From assembly GCF_018119395.1 (NCBI RefSeq), contig NZ_JAGPWD010000008.1, positions 1 through 64,000 on the forward strand: a stretch of 64,000 nt of DNA, given 5' to 3'. This DNA is from Massilia sp. ZL223 (GTDB taxonomy: Bacteria > Pseudomonadota > Gammaproteobacteria > Burkholderiales > Burkholderiaceae_D). Positions 1 through 8,485 of the stretch are shown here, one piece after another. The notes beneath the pieces were generated by a model. That model searched no databases, was not told the DNA's origin, and saw only the letters and a list, made by a program, of their open reading frames with translations. Numbering within the stretch: the stretch's first letter is position 1; every line of letters starts with the position of its first letter. A program made the position numbers and the translations under genes.

Positions 1-725
1 GGGGCGTGGCGGCGTACGGTGGCGGCGCCGTCAGGCCCGCCCCGGTGATAGACATTGGTGTCGCTGACCCGCGCCATTAGTGAAAACAGCGCGTCGACCC
101 GCGCCAGGCGCATGCTGCGGCCCGCCGCCAGGGTGCGGCACAGCGCCGGCAGGCCGACCTCGAACACCGACGGCAATCCGTGCGCGGCTTCTTCCCTCGC
201 GCCGCTGGCGGCATAGCGCAGCACCACCTGGGTTCCGTGCGAGGCCACGTTGCCGTCGGCCGTATGGGCGAACAGGGCCTGGCCCCAGCGCTCCAGCAGC
301 ACCGCGCGGATCGCCTCGGGCGACAGCAGGATGCCGCGCGCCTGGCAGCGGCCGATGGCGGCGCACAGCAAGCCGACGCAGAAGATGGCGCCGCGGTGGG
401 TATTGATGCCCCCGGTCGCGCGCAGCATGCGTTTTTCGGCCTCGATGCCCAGGCGCTTGAGCACCTGGAAAGGCGCGTCCTGCATGCCGGCCTCGCAGAT
501 GTCGCGGAAGTAGCGGCGCAGCGAGAACAGGCTGCGCAGGAAGGTCTCCGCGTTCATGTCGTCGTGGCTGCCGTTGTCGACCAGCGAGACCAGGCCCGGT
601 TTCGGATACAGGGCCAGCTCGGCGTACAGGCTGCGTACCGCGAGGCGCGCAATGCGCCCGGCGAAGCGCTCATCGGTCCGCGATCCCGGACGTTCTACAA
701 TCAGCTCGGTTGTCAAATCAGGCAT
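1..725 (-). CDS. mdcB: Triphosphoribosyl-dephospho-CoA synthase MdcB (3' end beyond window)
   Basis: Makes the 2'-(5''-triphosphoribosyl)-3'-dephospho-CoA precursor of the malonate decarboxylase prosthetic group. I translated it directly from the minus strand: it starts MPDLTTELIVERPGS and stays open for 241 codons to the window edge. Family-like stretches are LYPKPGLVSLVDNGSHDD near residue 40, GGINTHRGAIF near 105 and a C-terminal ARVSDTNVYHRGG. The ATG lies inside the end of mdcG (13-base overlap), so the two are translationally coupled. The C-terminal end, and probably mdcH, lie outside the window. The family call is firm because of sequence and operon position. Confidence 0.88.
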   Translation of the reverse strand, partial: MPDLTTELIVERPGSRTDERFAGRIARLAVRSLYAELALYPKPGLVSLVDNGSHDDMNAETFLRSLFSLRRYFRDICEAGMQDAPFQVLKRLGIEAEKRMLRATGGINTHRGAIFCVGLLCAAIGRCQARGILLSPEAIRAVLLERWGQALFAHTADGNVASHGTQVVLRYAASGAREEAAHGLPSVFEVGLPALCRTLAAGRSMRLARVDALFSLMARVSDTNVYHRGGPDGAATVRRHA

Positions 726-1393
726 TCCGTTTCCTCCAGCGTGGCAAGCAACTCGCTCACCAGGGAAAGCGAGATCCGCCCCATTTCCTTGGCCAGCACG
801 CGGGTGCCGCGCACGCCGTCCATGGCCGCGTGCAGCTCCTTCCAGGCTACCGCGCGGCCGTCGGGAAAGACGATCTCACCGTCCAGCGGCAGCACCTCGG
901 CGTGCCGGGCCAGCAGTGCGAGCCCGTCGCGCAGGTGCGCCGTATTCAAGGGGCGCAGCAGGAGGTCGATATCCGAACTCTCCTTGAGATAGGCTTGCCC
1001 GGTAATCGCCTGCAGCGCCACCGATCCATAGGCCCCCAGCACGAAGCCGTGGGCGGTCGCCTCTTGCTCCAGCGCCGCCAGCCCGGCGCGCCAGCGCTCG
1101 GGCACGGCGTCCATCGCGGCCACCAGCGGCAGCGGCGCCGCATGGCGCGCCACGTCGGCGATGGCGACCCGTGCGGCCACCCTCAGCTTGACGCCATCGA
1201 GGGGACGCGGCGGCAGCGCGAAGCCGACCGACAGCTGGTCCGGCGCCTGCTCCACTTCGTCGCGCCGCACCACGGCCGGCCAGCCGGCGCGCGACCACGC
1301 GTCCAGCGCCCCGGACTGCTCCTGCGGCACGGCGGCCAGGACTTGTTCCCAGCCGCGCGCGGTCAGCCAGACCAGGTCATGCCGGGCGAACAT
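713..1393 (-). CDS. mdcG: Malonate decarboxylase holo-ACP synthase MdcG (phosphoribosyl-dephospho-CoA transferase)
   Basis: Transfers the phosphoribosyl-dephospho-CoA group from the MdcB product onto the acyl carrier protein MdcC. The protein is 226 aa, close to the usual family length. It carries the nucleotidyltransferase-like core GAYGSVALQAITG around residue 120 followed by SDIDLLLRP, where the paired aspartates are the expected metal ligands. It starts inside the 3' end of mdcE (17-base overlap) and ends inside the start of mdcB, so it sits in a tightly packed operon. Assignment rests on motif plus context. Confidence 0.92.
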   Translation of the reverse strand: MFARHDLVWLTARGWEQVLAAVPQEQSGALDAWSRAGWPAVVRRDEVEQAPDQLSVGFALPPRPLDGVKLRVAARVAIADVARHAAPLPLVAAMDAVPERWRAGLAALEQEATAHGFVLGAYGSVALQAITGQAYLKESSDIDLLLRPLNTAHLRDGLALLARHAEVLPLDGEIVFPDGRAVAWKELHAAMDGVRGTRVLAKEMGRISLSLVSELLATLEETECLI

Positions 1394-2096
1394 CGCTGCC
1401 TCGGCGCACCGCGTCCGCCACCGGCTGGGCCAGCAGGCGCCCGCCGCGCTCGCGGCCGAGCTCCATGCGGCGGTCTTCCGGACGGCTGACCTGCAGGGCC
1501 ATGGCCAGCGCGCCGGCCAGGTCGCCTTCCCACAGGCCGTGCAGGCCCCCCATGCGCAGGTAGTTGTGGGCGCCCGGCGCGAACACCGGATTGTCCTTGG
1601 CCAGTTCGGTCAGGCGCTCTTCCGGCACCTTGGTGATGCGCGCCATCGCCGGCAGGCCCATCACGCGAATGGTCGCTTCCGGCAGCGCGAAGCAGGCGTT
1701 GGCGATCAGGCCGCTCGTGATGAAACCGCCGGACAGCGCCTGGTCGTACACCAGGCCGACCACCGTGTGGCCCTTGCGGCGCGCCAGGTCGATGCACTTG
1801 CCCAGGTGGGCCATGTAGCTGTTGATGCCCAACATTTCGTCGCGGTGGCGCAGGCGCTGGCCCTGGGTGTCGATCAGGATCACGATCGGCCGCTTGGGGT
1901 GCGACTGCACCGTACGCAGCACCGCCTTGGCCTGGGCCAGGGCGATCTCGATGCCGATCGGCGCGTGCTCGGTGGTGCCGATCACGTCGACCGCCTGCCC
2001 GTCCACCTGGGCGCAGCCGGACAGGAAGTTGTCGCGCTCCACGATATCGTGGCCAGCAGGGAACAGCTGCGCCGCCAAAGTTTGCCAGTCCATCAT
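1377..2096 (-). CDS. mdcE: Malonate decarboxylase gamma subunit MdcE
   Basis: Together with MdcD forms the malonyl-S-ACP decarboxylase. 239 aa; the chain begins MMDWQTLAAQLFPAGHD and contains the carboxyltransferase-like crotonase core (LIDTQGQRLRHRDE, then LSGGFITSGLIANACFALP). The start is chosen at 2096 because this ATG overlaps the mdcD stop as ATGA and is preceded by AAAGGAG; the same frame stays open far upstream, but that part is a shadow of mdcD. A second ATG immediately follows and cannot be excluded. The C-terminus runs into mdcG. Confidence 0.92.
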   Translation of the reverse strand: MMDWQTLAAQLFPAGHDIVERDNFLSGCAQVDGQAVDVIGTTEHAPIGIEIALAQAKAVLRTVQSHPKRPIVILIDTQGQRLRHRDEMLGINSYMAHLGKCIDLARRKGHTVVGLVYDQALSGGFITSGLIANACFALPEATIRVMGLPAMARITKVPEERLTELAKDNPVFAPGAHNYLRMGGLHGLWEGDLAGALAMALQVSRPEDRRMELGRERGGRLLAQPVADAVRRGSDVRPA

Positions 2097-2986
2097 CGTA
2101 CTCCTTTGATCTGCGCGGCCAGCGCCAGGAAGGCTTCCGGTTCCAGCACCGGCACGGCGGCTGGATCGGGAATGCCGAGCTGCTTCCACACGTCCATCGG
2201 ATCGCGCAGTCCGTCCGCATTCTGGATGCGGCGCGACAGCATGTCCTGCTCGGCCAGCAGGTCGTCCAGGGTCAGCTCGGCGCCGCTGCCGCGCACCTGT
2301 TCGATGGCGTCCAGCGCCGCGGCGCGGAAGGCGGCCACGTCGTCCGGCACCAGGGCCTGGCAGTCGCCCATCAGGTAGCGGTGCTTGCCGCCGGTCGTGC
2401 GCCACACCAGGGCGCGGTCGCGGGCGTCGAATTCCTCGACGCCGTTGGCGGTCTCGATCACCTCGGGGCCGGACATGGCGAGCCGCCCTTCTTCCGACAT
2501 GATCACCGTGTTGGCGCAGCGCGCAGCGATGCCCATGCCGCCGAAGCAGCCGTTCGATCCGCCCACCACGCTGATCACCGGGATGTCGGCCGCGCGCACG
2601 TCCAGGATCGCGCGCATCACTTCGGACACCGCGATCAGGCCGGCGTTGGCTTCGTGCAGGCGCACGCCGCCCGATTCGAGCAGCAGCACGACCGCGTGCG
2701 CCTGCTCGTCGATCGCGCGGCGCAGCATGCCCACCAGCTTGGCGCCATGGACTTCGCCCACCGCGCCGCCCATGAAGCCGCCCTCCTGGGCCGCGCCGAA
2801 CACGGTGTGCCCGCCGAGCTTTCCTTTTCCGACCACCACGCCGTCGTCGAAGGATACCGGGGCATTCAGCTGCGACAGGTGCGGACTGGTGACGCGCGCG
2901 GCGGGCGGCAGGAATTCCTCGAAGCTGCCGGCGTCGAAGATCGCCGGGATGCGCTGGCGCGCGCTCAGTTCCAGATAGCTGCTCAT
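2093..2986 (-). CDS. mdcD: Malonate decarboxylase beta subunit MdcD
   Basis: Catalytic decarboxylase subunit acting on malonyl-S-ACP, related to the beta subunit of acetyl-CoA carboxylase-type carboxyltransferases. 297 aa, normal length. Visible hallmarks are GGFMGGAVGEVHGAKLVG near residue 70, LLLESGGVRLHEANAGL near 101 and VVGGSNGCFGGMG near 140, which form oxyanion-hole type glycine-rich loops. Its start overlaps the mdcC stop by four bases and its stop overlaps the mdcE start, so coupled translation of a fixed-ratio complex is expected. Confidence 0.94.
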   Translation of the reverse strand: MSSYLELSARQRIPAIFDAGSFEEFLPPAARVTSPHLSQLNAPVSFDDGVVVGKGKLGGHTVFGAAQEGGFMGGAVGEVHGAKLVGMLRRAIDEQAHAVVLLLESGGVRLHEANAGLIAVSEVMRAILDVRAADIPVISVVGGSNGCFGGMGIAARCANTVIMSEEGRLAMSGPEVIETANGVEEFDARDRALVWRTTGGKHRYLMGDCQALVPDDVAAFRAAALDAIEQVRGSGAELTLDDLLAEQDMLSRRIQNADGLRDPMDVWKQLGIPDPAAVPVLEPEAFLALAAQIKGVR

Positions 2987-3297
2987 GGCTGGCCTCCGAT
3001 GCTTGATTCCACCGCCTGGTCCAGGCGCAGGCTGACCACCGCCGGGGTGGCGCCCATGTCGTTGATGCAGATGCGCGCGTCCGCCAGGCCCCAGCGCGCA
3101 TGGAAGTCGGCCATCACCGCCTGCCAGGTCGCGCCGAAGCCGACGGCGGCGGTATGCACTTCGATTTCGCAGGCGCCGCCCAGCTGGGCCGGCTCGATCA
3201 GGACTTCCAGGTTGCCCGAGCTGACCACGCCCACCAGCTGGGGCATGCTGCTCAGGGGCCGTTTGCCCTGCTCGAAGCGATAGTTCAATGTTTCCAT
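2983..3297 (-). CDS. mdcC: Malonate decarboxylase acyl carrier protein MdcC (delta subunit)
   Basis: Small acyl carrier protein (104 aa) that carries acetyl or malonyl thioesters on a phosphoribosyl-dephospho-CoA arm instead of pantetheine. The conserved attachment segment is seen as VSSGNLEVLIEP; Ser27 in SGNLE is the predicted modified residue by analogy with the family. It follows mdcA by about ten bases and overlaps mdcD by four. Its modification would be carried out by MdcB and MdcG encoded downstream in the same operon. Confidence 0.93.
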   Translation of the reverse strand: METLNYRFEQGKRPLSSMPQLVGVVSSGNLEVLIEPAQLGGACEIEVHTAAVGFGATWQAVMADFHARWGLADARICINDMGATPAVVSLRLDQAVESSIGGQP

Positions 3298-3307
3298 CGT
3301 GGTTTCC

Positions 3308-4975
3308 TCACCAGTTCCTGAAGCGCTTCGGGGGATCGTACAGCCCTCCCGAAGCGCGCACCAGGCCTTTCATGTTCTTGGCGGCCAGCAGGTCGCGGGT
3401 GGCCATGCGCTTGTCGATGCCCAGGTCTTCGGCGCGCCGGATCACGCCGCGGTCGCGAAGGTTCTCGACCATGCGCTTGTCGCGTCCCATGCCCACCGGC
3501 GTGTAGCCGGCCACGCCGCGGATCGCCTGTTCGCGTTCCTCGTCGCTGCGGCACAGCAGCAGGTTGGCGATGCCTTCCTCGGTCAGGATGTGGGTCACGT
3601 CGTCGCCGTAGATCATCACCGGCGGGATCGCCATGCCGGCCTGCTCGGCCAGCTGCCAGGCGTCCAGCTTTTCGACGAAGGCCGGGGCCATGTGCTCGCG
3701 GAAGGTCTCGACCATCTGCACCACCAGCTTCTGGCCGCGCGGGATGGTGTTGCGCCCTTCCCGGGCCTGTTGGCCCGCTTTCAGCCAGGCCGCGCTCGGG
3801 TGGCGCCGGCCGCGCGCGTCGGCGCCCATGTTGGGTGCGCCGCCGAAGCCGGAAATCCGGCCCAGGGTCGCGGTCGAGGAATTGCCCTGCAAGTCGATCT
3901 GCAGGGTGGAGCCGATGAACATGTCGCAGGCGTAGTGGCCGGCCGCCTGGGAAAAGGCGCGGTTGCTGCGCATCGAGCCGTCCGGCCCCACGAAGAAGAC
4001 GTCGGGCCGGGCGCGGATATAGTTCTCCATGCCCAGCTCGGAACCGAAGGAATGCACCGACTCGACGAAGCCCGCCTCGATGGCCGGGATCAGCGCCGGG
4101 TGCGGGTTGAGCGCCCAGTGGCGGGCGATCTTCCCTTTCAGGCCCAGTTCCGCCGCGTAGGTCGGCAGCAGCAGCTCGATGGCGGCGGTGTCGAAGCCGA
4201 TGCCGTGGTTCAGGCGGTCGACCTGGTATTCCGCGTAGATGCCCTTGATGGCCATCATCGCCATCAGGACCTGGATCTCGGAGATCTGGGCCGGATCGCG
4301 GGTGAACAGCGGCTCGATGTAGTAAGGCGTGGGCGACTGCACCACGAACTCGACCCAGTCGGCCGGGATGTCCACGCGCGGCAGCTTGTCGACGACCTTG
4401 TTCACCTGGACGACCACGATGCCGCTCTTGAAGGCCGTGGCCTCCACGATGGCCGGGGTGTCCTCGGTGTTCGGGCCGGTGTACAGGTTGCCCTCGCGGT
4501 CGGCCATCTCGGCCGCCACCAGCGCGATGCGCGGGGTGAGGTCGACGAAATAGCGGCCGAACAGCTCGAGGTAGGTGTGGATTGCCCCGATATTCAGCTT
4601 GCCCGCCTGGGCCAGCTTGGCCAGGCGGCCGGCTTGCGGCCCGGAGAAGGAGAAGTCCAGGCGCGAGCCGATGCCCTTCTCGAACACGTCCAGGTGTTCG
4701 GGAAGGGACAGCACCGACAACAGCATGTGCAGGTTGTTGATGCGGTTCGGGTCCAGCTTGGTCAGCGCCTTGCCGAGGAAGTCGGCCTGCTTCTGGTTGT
4801 TCCCCTCCAGGCAGACACGGTCGCCGCATTCCAGCACGGCGTGAAGGAGATCGACGATGCGGTTGGCTCCCACGATCTTGCCCTGCAGGTCGTTCCCGAG
4901 GGCGTTCCTGGCCCGGTCGAGACGTGCGCTGCGGTTGGTTTGCTGTGTATCCCAGCGGCGTTGTGCGTCTTGCAT
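3308..4975 (-). CDS. mdcA: Malonate decarboxylase alpha subunit MdcA (acetyl-S-ACP:malonate ACP transferase)
   Basis: Exchanges acetyl for malonyl on the carrier protein. 555 aa, matching the family. The chain starts MQDAQRRWDTQQTNRS and shows the CoA-transferase-like folds of the alpha subunit (for example LNIGAIHTYLELFGRYF, GNSSTATLGRISGFGGAPN, GVAGYTPVGMGRDKRM). The frame remains open upstream through the transporter gene, but that extension is out of register with the transporter and is noise. The start at 4975 follows GGGAAACGCT and lies 29 bases after the transporter stop. First enzymatic gene of the operon. Confidence 0.95.
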   Translation of the reverse strand: MQDAQRRWDTQQTNRSARLDRARNALGNDLQGKIVGANRIVDLLHAVLECGDRVCLEGNNQKQADFLGKALTKLDPNRINNLHMLLSVLSLPEHLDVFEKGIGSRLDFSFSGPQAGRLAKLAQAGKLNIGAIHTYLELFGRYFVDLTPRIALVAAEMADREGNLYTGPNTEDTPAIVEATAFKSGIVVVQVNKVVDKLPRVDIPADWVEFVVQSPTPYYIEPLFTRDPAQISEIQVLMAMMAIKGIYAEYQVDRLNHGIGFDTAAIELLLPTYAAELGLKGKIARHWALNPHPALIPAIEAGFVESVHSFGSELGMENYIRARPDVFFVGPDGSMRSNRAFSQAAGHYACDMFIGSTLQIDLQGNSSTATLGRISGFGGAPNMGADARGRRHPSAAWLKAGQQAREGRNTIPRGQKLVVQMVETFREHMAPAFVEKLDAWQLAEQAGMAIPPVMIYGDDVTHILTEEGIANLLLCRSDEEREQAIRGVAGYTPVGMGRDKRMVENLRDRGVIRRAEDLGIDKRMATRDLLAAKNMKGLVRASGGLYDPPKRFRNW

Positions 4976-5004
4976 AGCGTTTCCCGAAAAATGGCCGTGC
5001 CTGT

Positions 5005-6423
5005 TTAGAGCACGACGAACAGCAGCCACACCAGGACCGGTGCGGCCACGGTGACGATACCGCCATAGATCATCAGCTGGCGCAGGAAGACGTCGCGGTC
5101 GATGCCTTGCGCGCTGGCCAGCACCAGTGCTCCGTTGGTGGAGAAGGGGCTGACGTCGACGATGGTCGATGCGACCGCCATCGCGGCGATGAAGCCGATC
5201 GGATCGACGCCGGTGCCGCTCTGCAGGAAGGGCACCGCCAGCGGAATCAGGGATCCCAGCACCGCGGTCGACGAGGCGAAGGCGGACACGATGGCGCCGA
5301 CGAAGAGCAGCAGCAGCGCCACCACCAGCGGCGAGGTCAGGCTGGCCACGCTGGTGCCGACGAAGTCGATGGTGCCCATCTTCTGCATCACACCCACATA
5401 GGTGCTGACGCCGACGATCAGCATGATCTCGGGCCAGGACACCTGGCCGATGGCGCGTTTCTGCACCTGCGGCGCCATCAGCGACAGCACCAGGCCGATG
5501 CAGACGGCGACGAAGCCGATGTCCAGCTTGTACATCAGGGTCAGCACGCCCAGGGCCAGCAGGCCGACCACGGTCGCCAGTTGCTGGAAGGTCGGGCCGG
5601 CATGGTCTTCGGCCTTGGCCAGGGCGGCCGTACCGGACCCGCCTGCGGTGTTGACGGCGGCCAGCGAGTCGGCCGAGCGCTGGCGGGTGAGCTGTTCTTC
5701 GCTCGATGCCTCGGCTTCGGCATCGCCGTAGATCTGCGGGCCCTGGGCGGCCACGGCCACCTGGGCGCCGAAAGGCATCGCCGGCATGGCGCCGCCACGG
5801 GCGGCCGGGCGGCCCTCGCGCATCAGGCGCAGGCCGCCCATCAGGCAGAACAGCACCACGCATACCGCGAAGTTGAAGCCCAGGCTGACCAGCGCGGTCG
5901 TCATCTCGGACAGCGGCAGGCCGGCCTTCTGCACGATCTTGTTGGTGATGCCGCCATAGATGCTGATCGGCGAGAAGCCGCCGCCCTGCGCGCCGTGGAT
6001 CACCATCAGGCCCATCATCAGCGGGCTGATGTTGTGCTTGACGGCGAAGCCGAGGGCGATCGGGGCGATGATCGCCACCGCCGCCGGGCTGACGGCGCCC
6101 ATGGCGGTCAGCATCGCGGTAATGGCGAACATCACCCAGGGAATCGCGGCAATCCTGCCGCCGACCGCCCGTACGGCGAGGCGCACCAGCCAGTCGATGG
6201 TGCCGTTGTTCTGGGCCTGGGCGAACAGGAAGGTGATGCCGACCAGGGTCAGGAAGAGTTCGGCCGGGAAGCCGGCCAGGATGCCCTTGGCCGTCATCCC
6301 GGCGGCCAGGGTGCCGACCAGGAAGGCGCCGACGAATGCGAGAACGCCCATGTTGATGGGCAGGACGGTGGCAATGATGAACATCAGGGCCAGCACGTAA
6401 ATGGAAATCATATGAGAGGACAC
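5005..6423 (-). CDS. MatC-type dicarboxylate (malonate) carrier
   Basis: Polytopic inner-membrane protein of 472 aa with about ten to twelve hydrophobic segments, N-terminal half LALMFIIATVLPINMG onward and C-terminal half ending APVLVWLLFVVL. The two halves are separated by a hydrophilic, Ala/Glu-rich loop at about residues 200-270. Sequence character matches the MatC/SLC13-like dicarboxylate carriers rather than the MdcL-MdcM or MdcF transporters of other mdc operons. As the first gene after the mdc promoter and 29 bases from mdcA, it most likely imports malonate; substrate is inferred from context. Confidence 0.82.
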   Translation of the reverse strand: MSSHMISIYVLALMFIIATVLPINMGVLAFVGAFLVGTLAAGMTAKGILAGFPAELFLTLVGITFLFAQAQNNGTIDWLVRLAVRAVGGRIAAIPWVMFAITAMLTAMGAVSPAAVAIIAPIALGFAVKHNISPLMMGLMVIHGAQGGGFSPISIYGGITNKIVQKAGLPLSEMTTALVSLGFNFAVCVVLFCLMGGLRLMREGRPAARGGAMPAMPFGAQVAVAAQGPQIYGDAEAEASSEEQLTRQRSADSLAAVNTAGGSGTAALAKAEDHAGPTFQQLATVVGLLALGVLTLMYKLDIGFVAVCIGLVLSLMAPQVQKRAIGQVSWPEIMLIVGVSTYVGVMQKMGTIDFVGTSVASLTSPLVVALLLLFVGAIVSAFASSTAVLGSLIPLAVPFLQSGTGVDPIGFIAAMAVASTIVDVSPFSTNGALVLASAQGIDRDVFLRQLMIYGGIVTVAAPVLVWLLFVVL

Positions 6424-6526
6424 GAGGGTGCTCCTTCGCCAAGTGGCGCCGCACTAGCGGGCCGGTGAAACGTCTCCGAATATATGCCTCTCCGGTGGAG
6501 GGCATGCTCTTTTTTGTGGCTTTTAT

Positions 6527-6555
6527 AAGGTAGCCGCGAATCGGGCGCAGATCAA
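6527..6555 (-). promoter_or_regulatory. Candidate mdc operon promoter
   Basis: On the minus strand TTGATC (6555-6550) and TACCTT (6532-6527) are separated by exactly 17 bases, a sigma-70-like arrangement about 100 bases upstream of the carrier gene. The spacer is GC-rich and the -10 is imperfect, as expected for an activator-dependent promoter. An overlapping TATAAA just downstream is an alternative -10. Confidence 0.5.
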
Positions 6556-6571
6556 TTACGCGGACCGTGGG

Positions 6572-6593
6572 ACGTTTACTGTGAGCGAAACGT
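6572..6593 (-). promoter_or_regulatory. Candidate MdcR (LysR-type) binding site
   Basis: Interrupted inverted repeat ACGTTT-N10-AAACGT, containing a T-N11-A core, placed just after the mdcR stop codon. Its centre lies about 62 bases upstream of the transcription start predicted from the adjacent promoter, which is the usual position of an LTTR recognition site. A further half site AAACGT lies at 6468-6473 in the leader. Confidence 0.5.
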
Positions 6594-6598
6594 TCGCA

Positions 6599-7507
6599 TC
6601 ACCCGTGCTTGAGCATGCGGCACACCGCCGCCAGCGCCAGCAGGTTCGGATCGCGCTCGCGCACCCGCAGGAAGCTCAGCCCGATGGTCTGGCGCATCAG
6701 GTATTCCTGCCTGAGCGGAATCAGCTGCAGCTTGTCGCCGAACACGTTGCGCACCCGGCCCGGCAGCAGGGTGTAGCCGATCCCCGCCCCCACCAGGTTC
6801 ATCAGCGAGAAGATGTCGCCCACCCGCGTGACGACGGTGGGCGTGAAGCCGGCGATGCGGAAGGCTTCCTGGAAGCCCTGGAAGGTGATGAAGCCTTCGC
6901 TCAGTCCCACGAACTTCTCGCCGGCGCAGTCGCGCAGGTCGATGTCCTTGACATCCGCATAGGGCGAACCCTTGGGCGCCGCGAAGTAGATCTCGTCCTC
7001 GAACAGCGGAATCGATTCGACGTCGGGATCGGGATCGGGCAATGCGATCAGGGCGGCGTCGATGGCGTTCTGCTTGAGCTTGTGCAGCAGGTCGGCGTTC
7101 GAGCCCAGCACCAGCTCGGTCTGCAGTTCGGGCTTGCGCAGCTTGATGCCGATGATGACTTCGGGGATGGTGCCGGTGGTGAGCGAGTACAGCGAGCCGA
7201 TCTTGAGGTGGTCGGCCGAGTAGCCGGCCGCCGAGCGCGTGGCGGCGATGCCGTCCGCCATCAGCTTGATCACTTCGCGGCTGACGTCGGCCAGCACCTG
7301 GGCCGCCTCGTTCGGGATCAGGTTGCGGCCCTGGAGGCTGAACAGCTGGCAGCTCATGCTCTCTTCCAGCGAATGCAGGGCGCGGTGCACGCTGACGGCG
7401 CTGATGTCGAGCAGCCGCGCGGCCGCGTTCAGGTTCCCGCCCTCCATGTAGGCGAGCAGGATTTCGAGCTTGCGGAAGGTGATCTCGTCGCTGATCTGGC
7501 TGCGCAT
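6599..7507 (-). CDS. mdcR: LysR-family regulator of malonate utilisation (MdcR-like)
   Basis: 302 aa LTTR: N-terminal winged helix-turn-helix (LLAYMEGGNLNAAARLLDIS, residues about 18-40) and a periplasmic-binding-protein-like effector domain. It is encoded on the same strand directly upstream of the mdc transporter and genes, 175 bases away, with a matching operator-like repeat in the gap. Role as malonate-responsive activator follows from the family and position. Unlike many LTTRs it is not divergent from its target but parallel to it. Confidence 0.82.
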   Translation of the reverse strand: MRSQISDEITFRKLEILLAYMEGGNLNAAARLLDISAVSVHRALHSLEESMSCQLFSLQGRNLIPNEAAQVLADVSREVIKLMADGIAATRSAAGYSADHLKIGSLYSLTTGTIPEVIIGIKLRKPELQTELVLGSNADLLHKLKQNAIDAALIALPDPDPDVESIPLFEDEIYFAAPKGSPYADVKDIDLRDCAGEKFVGLSEGFITFQGFQEAFRIAGFTPTVVTRVGDIFSLMNLVGAGIGYTLLPGRVRNVFGDKLQLIPLRQEYLMRQTIGLSFLRVRERDPNLLALAAVCRMLKHG

Positions 7508-7537
7508 GGTGAAGAGACTCTGGTTAGTTGGAACGAA

Positions 7538-8485
7538 TCACGCGCGCGCGCCCTGGCTGGCCGCCTGCACCACGTTGTCGATATCGCCGTTGTGCCACCA
7601 CAGCGAAGGATTGTTGTCGGCCAGCTCGCGCAGCAGGTCCCACACCACCTTCACGCGCCGCAGGCGGTACAGGTCGGTCGGCGCGGCCAGCCAGAACGAG
7701 CGCTCGGCGAAGAAGCCGGGCAGCACCGGCACCAGGCGCCCGTCGTCCGGCACCGCGTAGGGCGGCGCCATCATCAGGCCCATGCCCAGCGAGGCCGCCT
7801 CGATCTGCGCCGTCATGCCCGAGCAGCACATGCGCCGGCGCGGGGTGAAGCCCAGTTCGTTCAAGTAGGACAGCTCGCGGCTGGCCAGCCGGTCCTGGAC
7901 GTAGTCGACGAAGTCGTGGCGCGCCAGGTCGGACTGCTGCCTGATGGCCGGATGGCGCGCCAGGTAGGACGGCGCCGCGTACAGGTAGAAGCGGAAGGAC
8001 GCCAGCCGCGTGACCACGTAGCGGCCGGTGGTCGGCGGATCCAGCATGACCCCGAGATCGGCTTCGCGGTTGGCCAGGTTGGCGAAGCGCGGCAGCGCCA
8101 GCAGGTCGATCGACAGGTCCGGGTGCTGCTCCAGCAGCCCGGCCAGCAGCGGCGCCACCACCCGCACCCCGAACACTTCGGGCACGCCCAGGCGCACCAC
8201 GCCGGCCGCCGCCACCTCCGCCCCGCCGATCTGCTCGGCCGCGGCCAGGGCCGCGCCTTCCATCGCCTCGGCATGCGGCAGCAGGGCCAGCCCGACCTCG
8301 GTCAGCTCGTAGCCTTCGCGGCTGCGGTCGAACAGGGTGGCCCCGAGCTGGGTCTCGAGCCGGTCGATGCGCCGCGCCACCGTGGTGTGCTCGACCTCGA
8401 GGCGCCGCGAGGCGCCGGACAAGGTGCCGGCGCGGGCCAGCTCCAGGAAGAATCGCAGGTCGGTCCACTCGGGCAGCGTATTCAT
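7538..8485 (-). CDS. LysR-family transcriptional regulator
   Basis: 315 aa LTTR of the type with an N-terminal WTDLRFFLELARAGTLSGAS helix-turn-helix and an effector domain. It is divergent from the TonB-dependent receptor at 8811, across a 325-base gap containing two matching 16-base inverted repeats. That arrangement predicts control of the receptor and perhaps the downstream hydrolase/ABC transporter operon. It ends about 30 bases before mdcR begins, but no functional link to malonate is evident. Effector unknown. Confidence 0.85.
   Translation of the reverse strand: MNTLPEWTDLRFFLELARAGTLSGASRRLEVEHTTVARRIDRLETQLGATLFDRSREGYELTEVGLALLPHAEAMEGAALAAAEQIGGAEVAAAGVVRLGVPEVFGVRVVAPLLAGLLEQHPDLSIDLLALPRFANLANREADLGVMLDPPTTGRYVVTRLASFRFYLYAAPSYLARHPAIRQQSDLARHDFVDYVQDRLASRELSYLNELGFTPRRRMCCSGMTAQIEAASLGMGLMMAPPYAVPDDGRLVPVLPGFFAERSFWLAAPTDLYRLRRVKVVWDLLRELADNNPSLWWHNGDIDNVVQAASQGARA

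Noticed and set aside
2097..3101. Possible extension of MdcE into the mdcD region
   Set aside because: Non-conserved Arg-rich sequence overlapping a real gene; the ATG overlapping the mdcD stop with AAAGGAG is the sensible start.
4976..6505. Possible long N-terminal extension of MdcA
   Set aside because: The frame is open by chance through the carrier gene in another register; the ATG at 4975 gives family length and sits after the carrier stop.
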